The position numbers and the translations under genes are program-made. Positions 8,590 through 17,600 of a DNA stretch of 64,000 bases are shown piece by piece. The notes under the pieces are model-generated. The model saw only the letters and a program-made list of their open reading frames with translations. It searched no databases and was not told where the DNA came from. Location of the stretch: assembly GCF_009936275.1 (NCBI RefSeq), contig NZ_AP019797.1:2339890-2403889 (forward strand). The letters run 5' to 3'. How positions within the stretch are numbered: position 1 is the stretch's first letter; every line of letters starts with the position of its first letter. The DNA is from Rhodothermus marinus (GTDB taxonomy: Bacteria > Bacteroidota > Rhodothermia > Rhodothermales > Rhodothermaceae).

Positions 8590-8889
8590 TCAGAGATTCA
8601 CCGGATCGAACCACCAGTAGCCGCGCGCGGCCAGCTCTTCGTCTGTCAGCAGTGCCCGCATTTCGGGCGTTTGCAGATGTGGGTTGCTGCGCAAGCTCTA
8701 GCGTAGCTCCTCCCAGAGCTCTAGGTACTGGTCCTGGGGCACGTCCTCTTCCACCAGGCGCAGCAGGGCATTCTCCAGACTGTAGGGATTCAGGCCCGGA
8801 TGCCAGTCCCGTGCCCAGGCAATGGCCAGTTCCAGTGCCCGGCGGTGTCTGGCGCACTCTTCAGGTGCAGGGGTTGCTTCCGGCATCAT
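8590..8889 (-). pseudogene. Small hypothetical ORF interrupted by an in-frame amber codon
   Basis: From an ATG at 8889 (a weak AGGT lies just upstream) the minus strand encodes 63 residues ending in YLELWEELR, then TAG at 8698-8700. The same frame then stays open for 35 more residues, with PEMRALLTDEELAARGYW near its end, to TGA at 8590. The composition on both sides of the TAG is alike (acidic helices, GC-rich third positions), which suggests one gene of about 99 residues broken by a nonsense mutation. No family is recognised. Alternatives are two short genes or a shorter functional protein. The 140 bases between this ORF and the propeller lipoprotein hold nothing I can support. Confidence 0.45.
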
Positions 8890-8952
8890 ATGACCTGTCG
8901 CCAACAGTGCACGTTCGAGCTTTTCTGTGAATCACTGCAAGAAATCAACGGG

Positions 8953-10127
8953 TTATCGATGGAAATTCAGGAAGGGCAGCCAGCGCAGGGCGGGCGGCTG
9001 GTTGCCCGCGTAGTTCAGCAGACCGAGTTGCAGGCCGTGCAACCGACGCGCGTAGTTGAGCAGCCCGATGGTCAGCCCGCGCTGCGTGCCTCGAATGTGG
9101 TTGAAGGCGCTGACCGCTATGCCCCGGAAGTGGCCGTCCGGCATAATCTGGAAGTAGGCCCCGGCTACGGCCAGCCCGGTCATGTCCGAAGCACCCGCCA
9201 GCGCCCCCGCCAGCAACACCCCGCGTACGACCGGAGCCCCGGCGCCCACACCTCCGACGGCCACCCCGCGCAACGTCCCGCCGGCTCCGACGCCCACGCC
9301 GCCCACCAGCAGTCCGGTCGCATCGTTTCCGACGCCGGCGCCGAGTCCACCGACCAGTATCCCTGCGGCGTCTTCGCCTGCTCCTGCGCCCAGTCCCCCC
9401 ACAGCAATGCCCTGGATCGTCTTACCGGCTCCGGCGCCCAGTCCACCAATCACCGCGCCCACGATGTTCTCCCCTGCACCGACCCCCAGCCCGCCCGCCG
9501 CAATCCCTGTGACCGATCCACCGGCACCGACGCCCAGGCCTCCAATCAGCAGACCGATAGCATCCGCACCGGCTCCCGCTCCCAGACCGCCCACGGCAAT
9601 GCCCCGAATCGAACCACCGGCTCCGGCACCCAGCCCGCCGATCAGCACCCCTTCGGCATCAGCACCTGCCCCAACGCCGATACCGCCGACGAACACGCCC
9701 CGCACGTTCTCACCGGCTCCGATCCCGAGCCCGCCGATGCCGATCCCCGTCAACGTTCCGCCGGCCCCGGCCCCCACGCCGCCCAGCACCAGTCCGGTCA
9801 GTCGCTCCTCGGCGCTGACACCGAACAGGCCAACCCGATTCCCTGAATGTGCCGGGCGCCCGTCAGCGGCAACCCGAGCGCCACGCCATGCACGACCCCA
9901 CGTGCCGGCCGGTAAGGAGTCCAGATCGTCGCGTTCACGCCATCGACATGCTCCAGTCGGCGATCCCGAAAGTTCAGGCGCACGCCGATCACGCGCCGCG
10001 AATCTCCAAGGCTGAGGCCCACGCGGTGTACGGTCAGATCCAGCGCCTGCGCCTGTAGTTCGGATGCGGTCGCCAGGAAAAGCGCCGGCCAGATCAGCAA
10101 CAACGCCAGCCGTTTACTCACCGCCAT
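8953..10127 (-). pseudogene. Secreted 16-residue-repeat glycine-rich protein, frameshifted
   Basis: The reading starts at ATG 10127 with a signal peptide (cleavage after LQAQA) and a domain rich in Gly and Val. It then shifts frame at about 9830-9831 and continues in another frame to TAA at 8953. Adding one G to the GG pair there joins HIQGIGL to GLFGVSAEERLTGL, restoring a protein of about 391 residues. The second part has at least eleven tandem 16-residue units with the pattern G-hhh-GG-h-G-h-GAG-xxxx, then a tail with GLLNYARRLHGLQLGLLNYA and LRWLPFLNF. That tail is typical of repeat surface proteins in Bacteroidota. Such repeats may form a beta-solenoid or a membrane-associated sheet; the function is unknown. 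The frameshift could be real decay, reversible slippage or a sequencing error. Confidence 0.7.
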
Positions 10128-10244
10128 GGGAGCACCCTGTTGCGTTTGTCCGGAAAGACCGGCCCGGTCTACGCAACAGAGCCCCGCTCGGGTTGCAGTC
10201 ACTGTTCAAAAATGAGCCACCTCGTACCGGTGGGTTTCTTCTGT

Positions 10245-10634
10245 TTACCAGACAACCAGATCCAGATCTGCCACGTGTTCAAAGTGCCGATCCCGACTGA
10301 CAAGAGCCAGACGATGCTGACGAGCCAGCGCTGCAATCCAGATATCATTCTCAGGAATGGGCGTCCCCTGGCGACGAAGGTTGTCTTTCACGATCCCGTA
10401 CCATCGGGCTGTATATACGTCACAGAGCAATATGGTACTGGCCGCCGCCAGACGATCTATTTTTGCCACATTTTCTTCTGCACGCGTAGACCGATACGCT
10501 CCGTAGTACAGCTCTCCCAGAACAATGACTGGAATAAAAATCTCTCTGGCTTCTATTATCGACTGTACCACACTCCCTTCGCCGGCCAGCAGCGCAATAA
10601 CAATGTTTGTATCCAGCAAATATCTACCATTCAT
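10245..10634 (-). CDS. vapC: VapC-type PIN-domain toxin (ribonuclease)
   Basis: A 129-residue PIN-domain protein. All the acidic residues expected for the metal-dependent nuclease are present: Asp8 in YLLDTNIVIALL, Glu in VLGELYYGA, Asp in PENDIWIAALA and Asp in LVSRDRHFEHV. The ATG at 10634 is chosen because it overlaps the stop of the upstream antitoxin gene by 11 bases, the usual arrangement in toxin-antitoxin pairs. Members of the family cleave tRNA or rRNA; the target here is unknown. It is the last gene of a minus-strand run beginning far upstream, and it is followed by about 115 bases before the repeat-protein gene. Confidence 0.88.
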   Translation of the reverse strand: MNGRYLLDTNIVIALLAGEGSVVQSIIEAREIFIPVIVLGELYYGAYRSTRAEENVAKIDRLAAASTILLCDVYTARWYGIVKDNLRRQGTPIPENDIWIAALARQHRLALVSRDRHFEHVADLDLVVW

Positions 10635-10851
10635 GCGAGTCAATGCGCTCACAACCTTCTTCGATAGCAGTTGCTATCTGAGCAAGTTGATCTTCTTCTA
10701 TACAACCGACAAAATCAAGGAAAGCCTTTCCTTCTTTACCAACAGGACGCCCACTCAACGTTCTGGCAAAATGCAGCACCTGCTCCTGTTCTTCCTCAGA
10801 AAGCTGCACAAGTATTTCTTTCAGTTTTTTCTCGATAGATTTCATATTCAT
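10624..10851 (-). CDS. Antitoxin partner of the VapC-type toxin
   Basis: A 75-residue acidic protein starting at ATG 10851 (a second ATG two codons in is also possible). Its position directly upstream of, and overlapping, a PIN toxin identifies it as the cognate antitoxin. The N-terminal half (KKLKEILVQLSEEEQEQVLHF) resembles the DUF2281-like helical region found in several small VapB-like antitoxins. The C-terminal half, with a run of acidic residues before SHEW, would bind and block the toxin. No clear AbrB or ribbon-helix-helix DNA-binding domain can be made out, so autoregulation is uncertain. Its ATG overlaps the TGA of aroC by four bases, so it is probably translated from the same message. 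Confidence 0.75.
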   Translation of the reverse strand: MNMKSIEKKLKEILVQLSEEEQEQVLHFARTLSGRPVGKEGKAFLDFVGCIEEDQLAQIATAIEEGCERIDSHEW

Positions 10852-12065
10852 TCAAGTTTTGAGGCAAGCCCTGTTGATAGCTGTCCAATCTCCGCCTCGT
10901 ACCGGCGGCGGATTTCTTCCAGGCTGTCGCCGCCGAATTTTTCCAGAAAGGCGTTGGCGATCACGAAGGCCACCGTGGCCTCGGCTACGACGGAAGCGGC
11001 CGGCACGCTGGTCACGTCGCTGCGCTCGTAGCGGGTCGGCTGCGCCTCGCCTGTGGCAATATCGACGGTCTCCAGCGGCTTGATCAGCGTGGGGATCGGC
11101 TTCATGTAGCCGCGCACGATGATGGGCATGCCGGTCGTCACGCCGCCCTCCAGGCCGCCGGCATGGTTCGAGCGACGCCGGAAGACGCCGTTTTCTTTTG
11201 TGATCGGATCGTGCACCTGCGAGCCGGGCAGCGAGGCGGCTGCGATGCCGTCGCCAATCTCGACGGCCTTCTGGCCCTGAATCGACAGAATGGCCTGCGC
11301 CAGTTGACCGTCCAGCCGCCGATCCCAGTGCACGTAGGAGCCCAGTCCCGGCGGCACGCCCGTCACGACGACTTCGTAGACGCCACCCAGCGAGTCGCCC
11401 TGTTTTTTCGTTTCCTGGATGTGCGCAATGGCTCGCTCGGTCAGCTCCGGATCGAGCATGCGTACCGGGCTCCGGTCGGCCGCCCGGGCCAGCGCCTCGG
11501 CGCCCTCGGCAATCAGCGCCTCCACGCGTGCCTGCCAGTCTTCGGGACGTTCGTAGCCCACCTGTCCGATCCGGAGCACGTGGCTGCCGATCTGGATGCC
11601 GAACTGACGCAACAGCTGCCGGGCGATCGTGCAGCAGGCCACCCGCATGGCCGTTTCCCGCGCGCTGGCCCGGTCGATCACCGGCCGCAGGTCGTCGAAC
11701 CCGTACTTCTGTGCACCCACCAGGTCCGCGTGGCCCGGACGGGGGAGCGTGATTTTCTCGATGCCTTCGCCGGTGCCCTCGACGGCCATCACCTCGGGCC
11801 AGTGCGCCCGATCGCGATGGTAGGCCGCGTTGTCGATACGCAGGGCAATGGGACTGCCGATCGTCTTCGAAAAGCGCACGCCCGAGTAGATGTGCACCCG
11901 GTCCTGCTCGATCTTGGCACGGCCGCCCCGGCCGTAGCCCTGCCAGCGCCGGGCCAGTTGTTCGTTGATGACCTCGGCGGTGAGCGGCACCCCGGCCGGC
12001 ATGCCTTCAACAATGCCGATCAGAGCCTCTCCGTGCGACTCACCGGCGGTCAGATAGCGCAACAT
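10848..12065 (-). CDS. aroC: Chorismate synthase
   Basis: Catalyses the last step of the shikimate pathway, turning 5-enolpyruvylshikimate-3-phosphate into chorismate with reduced FMN. The 405-residue length is at the long end of the family, as in many Gram-positive and Bacteroidota-type enzymes. Signature regions are LTAGESHGEALIGIVEGMP at the N-terminus, the RGGRAKIEQDRVHIYSGVR segment, DRASARETAMRVACC near residue 130, and FRRRSNHAGGLEGGVTTG near residue 300. No other aromatic-pathway genes lie nearby. Upstream on the same strand is the HtrA-like protease (24-base gap), and downstream is the toxin-antitoxin pair, with a four-base overlap to the antitoxin. Confidence 0.96.
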   Translation of the reverse strand: MLRYLTAGESHGEALIGIVEGMPAGVPLTAEVINEQLARRWQGYGRGGRAKIEQDRVHIYSGVRFSKTIGSPIALRIDNAAYHRDRAHWPEVMAVEGTGEGIEKITLPRPGHADLVGAQKYGFDDLRPVIDRASARETAMRVACCTIARQLLRQFGIQIGSHVLRIGQVGYERPEDWQARVEALIAEGAEALARAADRSPVRMLDPELTERAIAHIQETKKQGDSLGGVYEVVVTGVPPGLGSYVHWDRRLDGQLAQAILSIQGQKAVEIGDGIAAASLPGSQVHDPITKENGVFRRRSNHAGGLEGGVTTGMPIIVRGYMKPIPTLIKPLETVDIATGEAQPTRYERSDVTSVPAASVVAEATVAFVIANAFLEKFGGDSLEEIRRRYEAEIGQLSTGLASKLE

Positions 12066-12088
12066 AGACGCAAACTCGCTTCAGGTTA

Positions 12089-13696
12089 CTACTCCGACAG
12101 GGCCGGGACGGGCACCTCGTAGAAGGCAATCGTGCCGTCCCGTTTTTTCACGCGGAAGAGCACCGTCTCGGCTTCGGACAACTCCTCCAGCAGCATCAGG
12201 GCGTCTTCGAGCGCAGCCACATCGATTCCTTCGATCTGAAGGATGACCACATCACGCGGCAACCCAGCTTCCTCGGCCACGCTCCCCCGCGCCACATAAG
12301 CCACGTAGACGCCACCGTCCACGTCGAAGGCCGTCCGCTCCGAGGCGGTCAGATCGCGCAGGCCCAGTCCCCAGGCTTCCAAGTTGTAAACGCTACCCCG
12401 GGGCGCCTCGGGCGTCAGCTCCGGCATCTGCGGCGGGGCTTCCTGCGTCAGCTCACTGAACCATTCGCGATAGGCCGGCGCGTCGCGACCCATCAGCTCC
12501 ACCTGCACCTGCAGCCGCCGCCCCTTCCGCCAGATCTCCAGCATCAAGCGGTCGCCCGGGCGATAGCGGGCCACCACGCTCTGCAGTTCGTTCGGGGCGT
12601 TCACCGCCCGACCGTTGACGCGCAGCACCACATCGCCGGCCCGCACACCGGCCTGATCGGCCGCCCCACCCTTTCGCACTTCCGTGATCAACACGCCCTG
12701 TACGCCCGGCAACCCCAGCTCACGTGCCTGCTGTGCGTCGATCTCCTGAATCGAAACGCCCAGATACCCCCGCTGCACTTCGCCGTAGGCGATCAGGTCC
12801 TCCACCACGCGGGCCACCAGGTTCACCGGCACGGCGAAGCCATAGCCTTCGTAGGCACCGCTTTCGGTGGCGATGGCCGTGTTGATGCCCACAAGCTCGC
12901 CGCGCAGGTTCACCAGCGCCCCGCCCGAGTTGCCCGGATTGATCGCGGCGTCCGTCTGGATAAAATCTTCCACCCGGAAAAAGTCGTCGATGATGTTCAC
13001 CTGCCGCCCCAGCGCGCTGACGATCCCGGCCGTCACGGTGGAGGTCAGCCGAAACGGATTGCCGACGGCCAGCACCCATTCGCCCACTTTCAGCTCATCC
13101 GAATTGCCGAAGGCGATCACCGGAAACGTCTCACCCCGTGGTGCATCGATCTTGAGCACGGCCAGATCCGTCGAGCGGTCAAACCCGATCAGCTGCGCCT
13201 CGAACTGGCGCTTGTCGGCCAGCGTCACACGGATTTCACGGGCATCCTCGACCACGTGGTAGTTGGTCACGAGGTAACCATCGGGGCTGATGATCACGCC
13301 GCTGCCCACGCTCTGTCGGGGCGTGAACTCCCGGAAGAAACGCTCCTGGTTGGGATCGAATCGGTGGAAAAAGTCGCCGGAGAAGGAACGCGAGCCGGCC
13401 GTCACCTCGATGTAGACAACGGCGGGCGTTACCCGCTCGGCCACTTCTCGGAAGACCTGGTTCAGCACGACCGGATCCAGCGCCAGTCGCCGGCCATCCA
13501 CCTCCGGAAGCGTGACGGCGCCCACCCGTTCACCACCACCCAGCTGGACCCGTTCCACAATGCGGGCTGGCGCAGCGGCCATCTGCACCTGCTGAAAGCG
13601 CCATTCCATCAAGAGCACGCCGGCCAGCAGTCCGACGAGCAAGAGTCCGATGCCGCCCAGAATCAGCAGCACCCGCGAACGCCCCTTTTCCGCCAT
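12089..13696 (-). CDS. HtrA/DegP-family periplasmic serine protease, two PDZ domains
   Basis: A 535-residue envelope protease/chaperone. A single N-terminal hydrophobic segment (about residues 9-30) acts as an anchor or uncleaved signal. The trypsin-like domain has the full triad: His147 in TNYHVVED, Asp177 in FDRSTDLAVLKID and Ser257 in NPGNSGGALVN. The first PDZ domain starts near residue 310 (YLGVSIQEIDAQQ) and the second near residue 440. The second is short and diverged. The role is degradation or refolding of damaged periplasmic proteins. It sits between the acyltransferase and aroC on the same strand, which fits an envelope-related transcript led by the sensor kinase. The family is certain; orthology to DegP, DegQ or DegS is not resolved. 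Confidence 0.93.
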   Translation of the reverse strand: MAEKGRSRVLLILGGIGLLLVGLLAGVLLMEWRFQQVQMAAAPARIVERVQLGGGERVGAVTLPEVDGRRLALDPVVLNQVFREVAERVTPAVVYIEVTAGSRSFSGDFFHRFDPNQERFFREFTPRQSVGSGVIISPDGYLVTNYHVVEDAREIRVTLADKRQFEAQLIGFDRSTDLAVLKIDAPRGETFPVIAFGNSDELKVGEWVLAVGNPFRLTSTVTAGIVSALGRQVNIIDDFFRVEDFIQTDAAINPGNSGGALVNLRGELVGINTAIATESGAYEGYGFAVPVNLVARVVEDLIAYGEVQRGYLGVSIQEIDAQQARELGLPGVQGVLITEVRKGGAADQAGVRAGDVVLRVNGRAVNAPNELQSVVARYRPGDRLMLEIWRKGRRLQVQVELMGRDAPAYREWFSELTQEAPPQMPELTPEAPRGSVYNLEAWGLGLRDLTASERTAFDVDGGVYVAYVARGSVAEEAGLPRDVVILQIEGIDVAALEDALMLLEELSEAETVLFRVKKRDGTIAFYEVPVPALSE

Positions 13697-13736
13697 GTCG
13701 ATCTATGAGAGGTGTGGGTTCAATGCTTTTGGCCCG

Positions 13737-14603
13737 TCATTCAGAGACCGTGCCAGGCCCGGTTTGTTTCATGGAAACGGAGGAAAAGATACGATCCTCG
13801 GTTGGAAAGGGCATCGTCTCCGTCAACATTTCCTGATAGAGCGCACGCACCTGCTCGAAAGCCTCGCGGGCCAGCGCTTTGCGGTGCCGACCGGCCGTCG
13901 GAATCGGCGCGCCGATGCGCACCTGAAGCTGCATCTGCGCCGTACCGAGCCAGCGGATCAGGTGCCGGATAAACGATAGCCCCTCGGTCCAGGCGTACCG
14001 GCGTCGCACTTCCGGCGTGGCCGGCTGCCCGTCCACCTGCTGCAGGCACAGACTGACCGGGAGCACCCAGCTTCCTTCCAGTCCGGCTACGGCTTCGAAG
14101 GCGCCCGTCTTGAAGGGCTGCACCGCATCGCCCGATCCGGTCGTTCCTTCCGGAAAGACCATGACGGGCACGCCGGCTTCCAGCCGCTCCCGCACCTGCC
14201 GGACGAAGGCGACCGAACGCGTCCGCCGTTCCCGCTCGACGAACAGTACGCCGTAGGTGCGGCACAGCCAGCCGATCAGCGGCCAGCGGGCCAGCTCAGC
14301 TTTCCCAACAAATGAGACGGGCCAGCACGTGGCCAGCACGATAGGATCCAGCGCGCTGAAGTGATTGGCTACGAGCAATCCGGGCCGTCCGGCGGGCAGC
14401 GACACTTCCGGGGCCTGCACCGCAATGCCCAGGAGCCGACACAGAATCCGGCAACCTTCCTGCTGCCGACGTGCCCGATAAAGCGGTTGCCGCTTCGGTG
14501 GAAGGCGACGCGCCTGCAGGGCCGTTCGGGCCGTGTACCACAGCGTGATCGCCAGCAGTCGCGGCAATCGCCGCAGCGCCCGCCACCAGCTCCACTTCGC
14601 CAT
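13737..14603 (-). CDS. 1-acyl-sn-glycerol-3-phosphate acyltransferase (PlsC family)
   Basis: A 288-residue membrane-associated acyltransferase. The catalytic H-x4-D motif is NHFSALDP (His81, Asp86) and the glycerolipid-binding motif is FPEGTTG (about 150-156). A hydrophobic segment at residues 14-27 probably anchors it. These features fit transfer of an acyl chain to lysophosphatidic acid, but PlsC-type enzymes also acylate other lipids, including ornithine lipids and carotenoid glycosides, so the substrate is open. The ATG at 14603 lies two bases downstream of the stop of the large sensor kinase, implying co-transcription. The HtrA-like gene follows after 40 bases. Confidence 0.88.
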   Translation of the reverse strand: MAKWSWWRALRRLPRLLAITLWYTARTALQARRLPPKRQPLYRARRQQEGCRILCRLLGIAVQAPEVSLPAGRPGLLVANHFSALDPIVLATCWPVSFVGKAELARWPLIGWLCRTYGVLFVERERRTRSVAFVRQVRERLEAGVPVMVFPEGTTGSGDAVQPFKTGAFEAVAGLEGSWVLPVSLCLQQVDGQPATPEVRRRYAWTEGLSFIRHLIRWLGTAQMQLQVRIGAPIPTAGRHRKALAREAFEQVRALYQEMLTETMPFPTEDRIFSSVSMKQTGPGTVSE

Positions 14604-14605
14604 CG

Positions 14606-17600
14606 CTACGTCTCGGATACCTCTCTGCGCGGAAACATTCCGGAGGGCGTGCCCCGCTCCGGCGCCCGGGGAAGCACCACGGTGAACGTGCTGCCCTTTC
14701 CTTTCTCGCTGACCACTTCGATCTCGCCTTCCATGAGCTTCACCAGCCGTGCGGCGATGGCCAGCCCGAGCCCGCTGCCCTCGAATTCCCGGTCTTCACC
14801 GGAAGACTCCTGGCGGAACTCATCGAAAATATGGGGCAGAAATTCTTCGGAGATACCGACACCCGTATCGCGCACGGCAATACGCACGCGCTTTTCGTCG
14901 GCCGTCACCGAAATGACCACCTCGCCTTCCGGCGTGAATTTGATCGCATTGCCCACCAGATTGGTAAGCACCCGCTCCACGGCGCTCGGGTCGCCAAAGA
15001 CCCGCAACGGCTCCGGCGGCAACTCCATCCGAAAGTCCAACCCTTTCTTGCGGGCCAGTGGCTCCAGCAGCTTATAGACGTTCTGCACCGTCTCGGTCAC
15101 CTCGACAGGTACGCGCCGCACCACCATCGAACCGGAGCGCAACCGGGCCAGATCCAGGATGTCGTTGATCGTGGCCAGCAGTCGATGTCCGCTTTCCTCG
15201 ATGTGCTCCAGAAACTCTTTGTGCAGCGGATTGTCGGTCTCCTCCTTGATCACCGAAGCAAAGCCGAGAATGGCCGAAAGCGGCGTGCGCAGCTCGTGCG
15301 TCGTGGTGGAAAGGATCGTTTCTTTGGCGGCGTTGGCTTCACGCAACAGGCGGGTGAGCATGTTGATGCGCGAGCGCATGGCTTCGATGCGATCGCCCAG
15401 CATTGTTGCGATGTACATCTGGACGGCCCGCTGCTGGGCTACATAGTGCCGCCACGTGAGCACCACGATGGTGACCAGCGTGATCAGGTACAGCGTATAG
15501 GCCCACCAGGTGCGATACCAGGGCGGTAGAATACGCACCACCAGCGTCGTGACCGGCGTGGTCATCCCCCAGGCGTTGCGCGCCCGCACCTGAAAGCGAT
15601 AGACGCCCTCCCACAGGTTCGGATACAGCCGTTGCGTGACGGTCGTCCAGTCGGACCACTCCTCTTTGCCCACCAGCCGGTACTGATAGCGGTTGTCTTC
15701 GGCGCGGATGAAGCTGGGCAGCGCAAACTCGAACTGCAGGTCGTTGAACGCATAGGGCAGCTCCAGCACCTGATCCTCCGGTTGCAGCGCCCGCAGCAGA
15801 CCATCGGGCCCGATGAACGCTCCGCCGAACAGGATATGATCGCCAGAGGCCACCTGGCGGATCAGCACGGACGGCGGCTCGGGCGAGAACAGATGCTCGG
15901 GGAACGTCAGGTTGGGATCGTAGCGGATGAGCCGATCCCGGTTACCCAGCCAGACGATGCCCGCATCGTCCACGTACACCTGCACAGGCGCCCCCCAGTT
16001 CGGGTAACGAAACAGCAAGGGCGTCTCGAACCGATAACCCCCGTTCGGGAGCGGATGAGCAATGTCGATGTGCGTGGGGAAGACGGTCCAGACCCGCCCG
16101 AAGCGGTCCACCACCAGCGCCAGGAGCTCGTCGTGCCCTTCATGCCCCGGTGCCAGCAGCGTCGTATCCCGCTGAAATGCCGGCCGCGCCTCCGAAACGA
16201 AGCGATAGATGCCCTCGCGCGCATAAAAGAACAACGTGCTATCTGTTTCAACCATCTGCGTTACGCCACCTGGCAGACCATCTTCCGTTCCATAGATTGT
16301 CACCTCCGGATCCTGCAGCCAGCCATTCGGGAACTGCATGCGAACCACCTGTCCTCCCCGCAAGCTAAGCCAGAGTGTATGATTGACACGAACAACACGT
16401 AAAATTTCCCCCGTAAGCCCGGAAACTGCTCGCGTCTCCCATCTCCCATCGATTTTCTGTAGCAGATATAGCCCGTTCTTGGCTCCTACCGCTACCAGTT
16501 CGTCTGAAAGCTCTGCCAGTGAAAAAACCGAACGACCGGGAATCTGTATGAGTAGTTTCTGTTTGCTTTCTCCCGCTTTGATAAAGACACCTCGGGCTGT
16601 AGCAACCCACAGCCCGTCTTTTCGCTGCAAAAGCTGAAAGGCCGGATCTACTATTTGCGTGTCTCTGACAAAAACTGCCCGCCCATGAGGTGGCTTTAAC
16701 AAGTGAAATAATCCTGTACTGGTAGCCACGTAGAGCTGTCCATGATCGCGGTTTACCCAGTTGACAAACCCATCCAGCCCCAGCCGCTTATCCCAGACCG
16801 TAAGAAAAGGCACGGCGTCGGCGCGGGCCAGCCCCCGGCTGTTGAGTGCCATCCAGAGGCTGCCCTGGCGATCGACGTACACGTAGTTCACCCAGCTATC
16901 GGGCAGGCCCACCGCTTCGTCGATGACCTGCACGATCCGCCCCTCTTGGTCGATGATGAACACGCCGCCGCCCAGCGTGGCCAGCGCAAAGAACCCACCG
17001 GGCATGGCCGTGCCATGATAGAGTGGATAGGTTCGGAGCAGCGGCTCGACTTCGCTATCCAGGTGTTGGAACGTGCGGCCGTCGTAGAGCCAGAGTCCCG
17101 CCTCGCGCGTGGCGATCAGGATCCGGTCCCCGTCGTAGGGCATCATCGCGTAGATGCGCAGGTGGTCAAAGCGCTCACCGCCGGGCACCAGCCGCAGCGA
17201 ATCGCCCACGACGGTCTGCAGCCCGACACTGTCCTGGCGCACGTAGAAACGGCCACGCACGGCAAAGGCCGTGTGAAAGTAGGTGCGGGGCCGCCACACA
17301 CGGATCGTGTCGCCGTCCCAGCGGAAAAGCCGCGCGTGGGTCTGGAAGTAGACGCCCTCGGGCGTTACGCGCGTAGCCCACACGTCCCAGAAGTTCCGGT
17401 CCGCCTCGTTGGCGACCTCCGGCACCAGCGACCGGTAGCGCAGCACGCCCAGGGAGTCGGCCCAGAAGTAGCCGAAGTCGCCCTGCGCACCCACGTAGAG
17501 CCGGCCCGTGCTGTCCACATCCAGCGAGCGGACCACCGTTTTATTGGCCACCTGATGAAAACGCCAGTGTACGCCGTCAAACTCCAGCAGTCCCCGCACA

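Noticed and set aside
9830..9831. Programmed -1 frameshift site in the repeat protein
   Set aside because: No slippery heptamer, pseudoknot or long homopolymer is evident; a one-base deletion or sequencing error explains it more simply.
9182..10015. Long Pro/Ala-rich plus-strand frame across the repeat protein
   Set aside because: It is the antisense image of the glycine-rich repeats (GGC/GCC codons read as Ala/Pro); it has no signal, no domain, and the minus-strand reading has a signal peptide and a recognisable tail.
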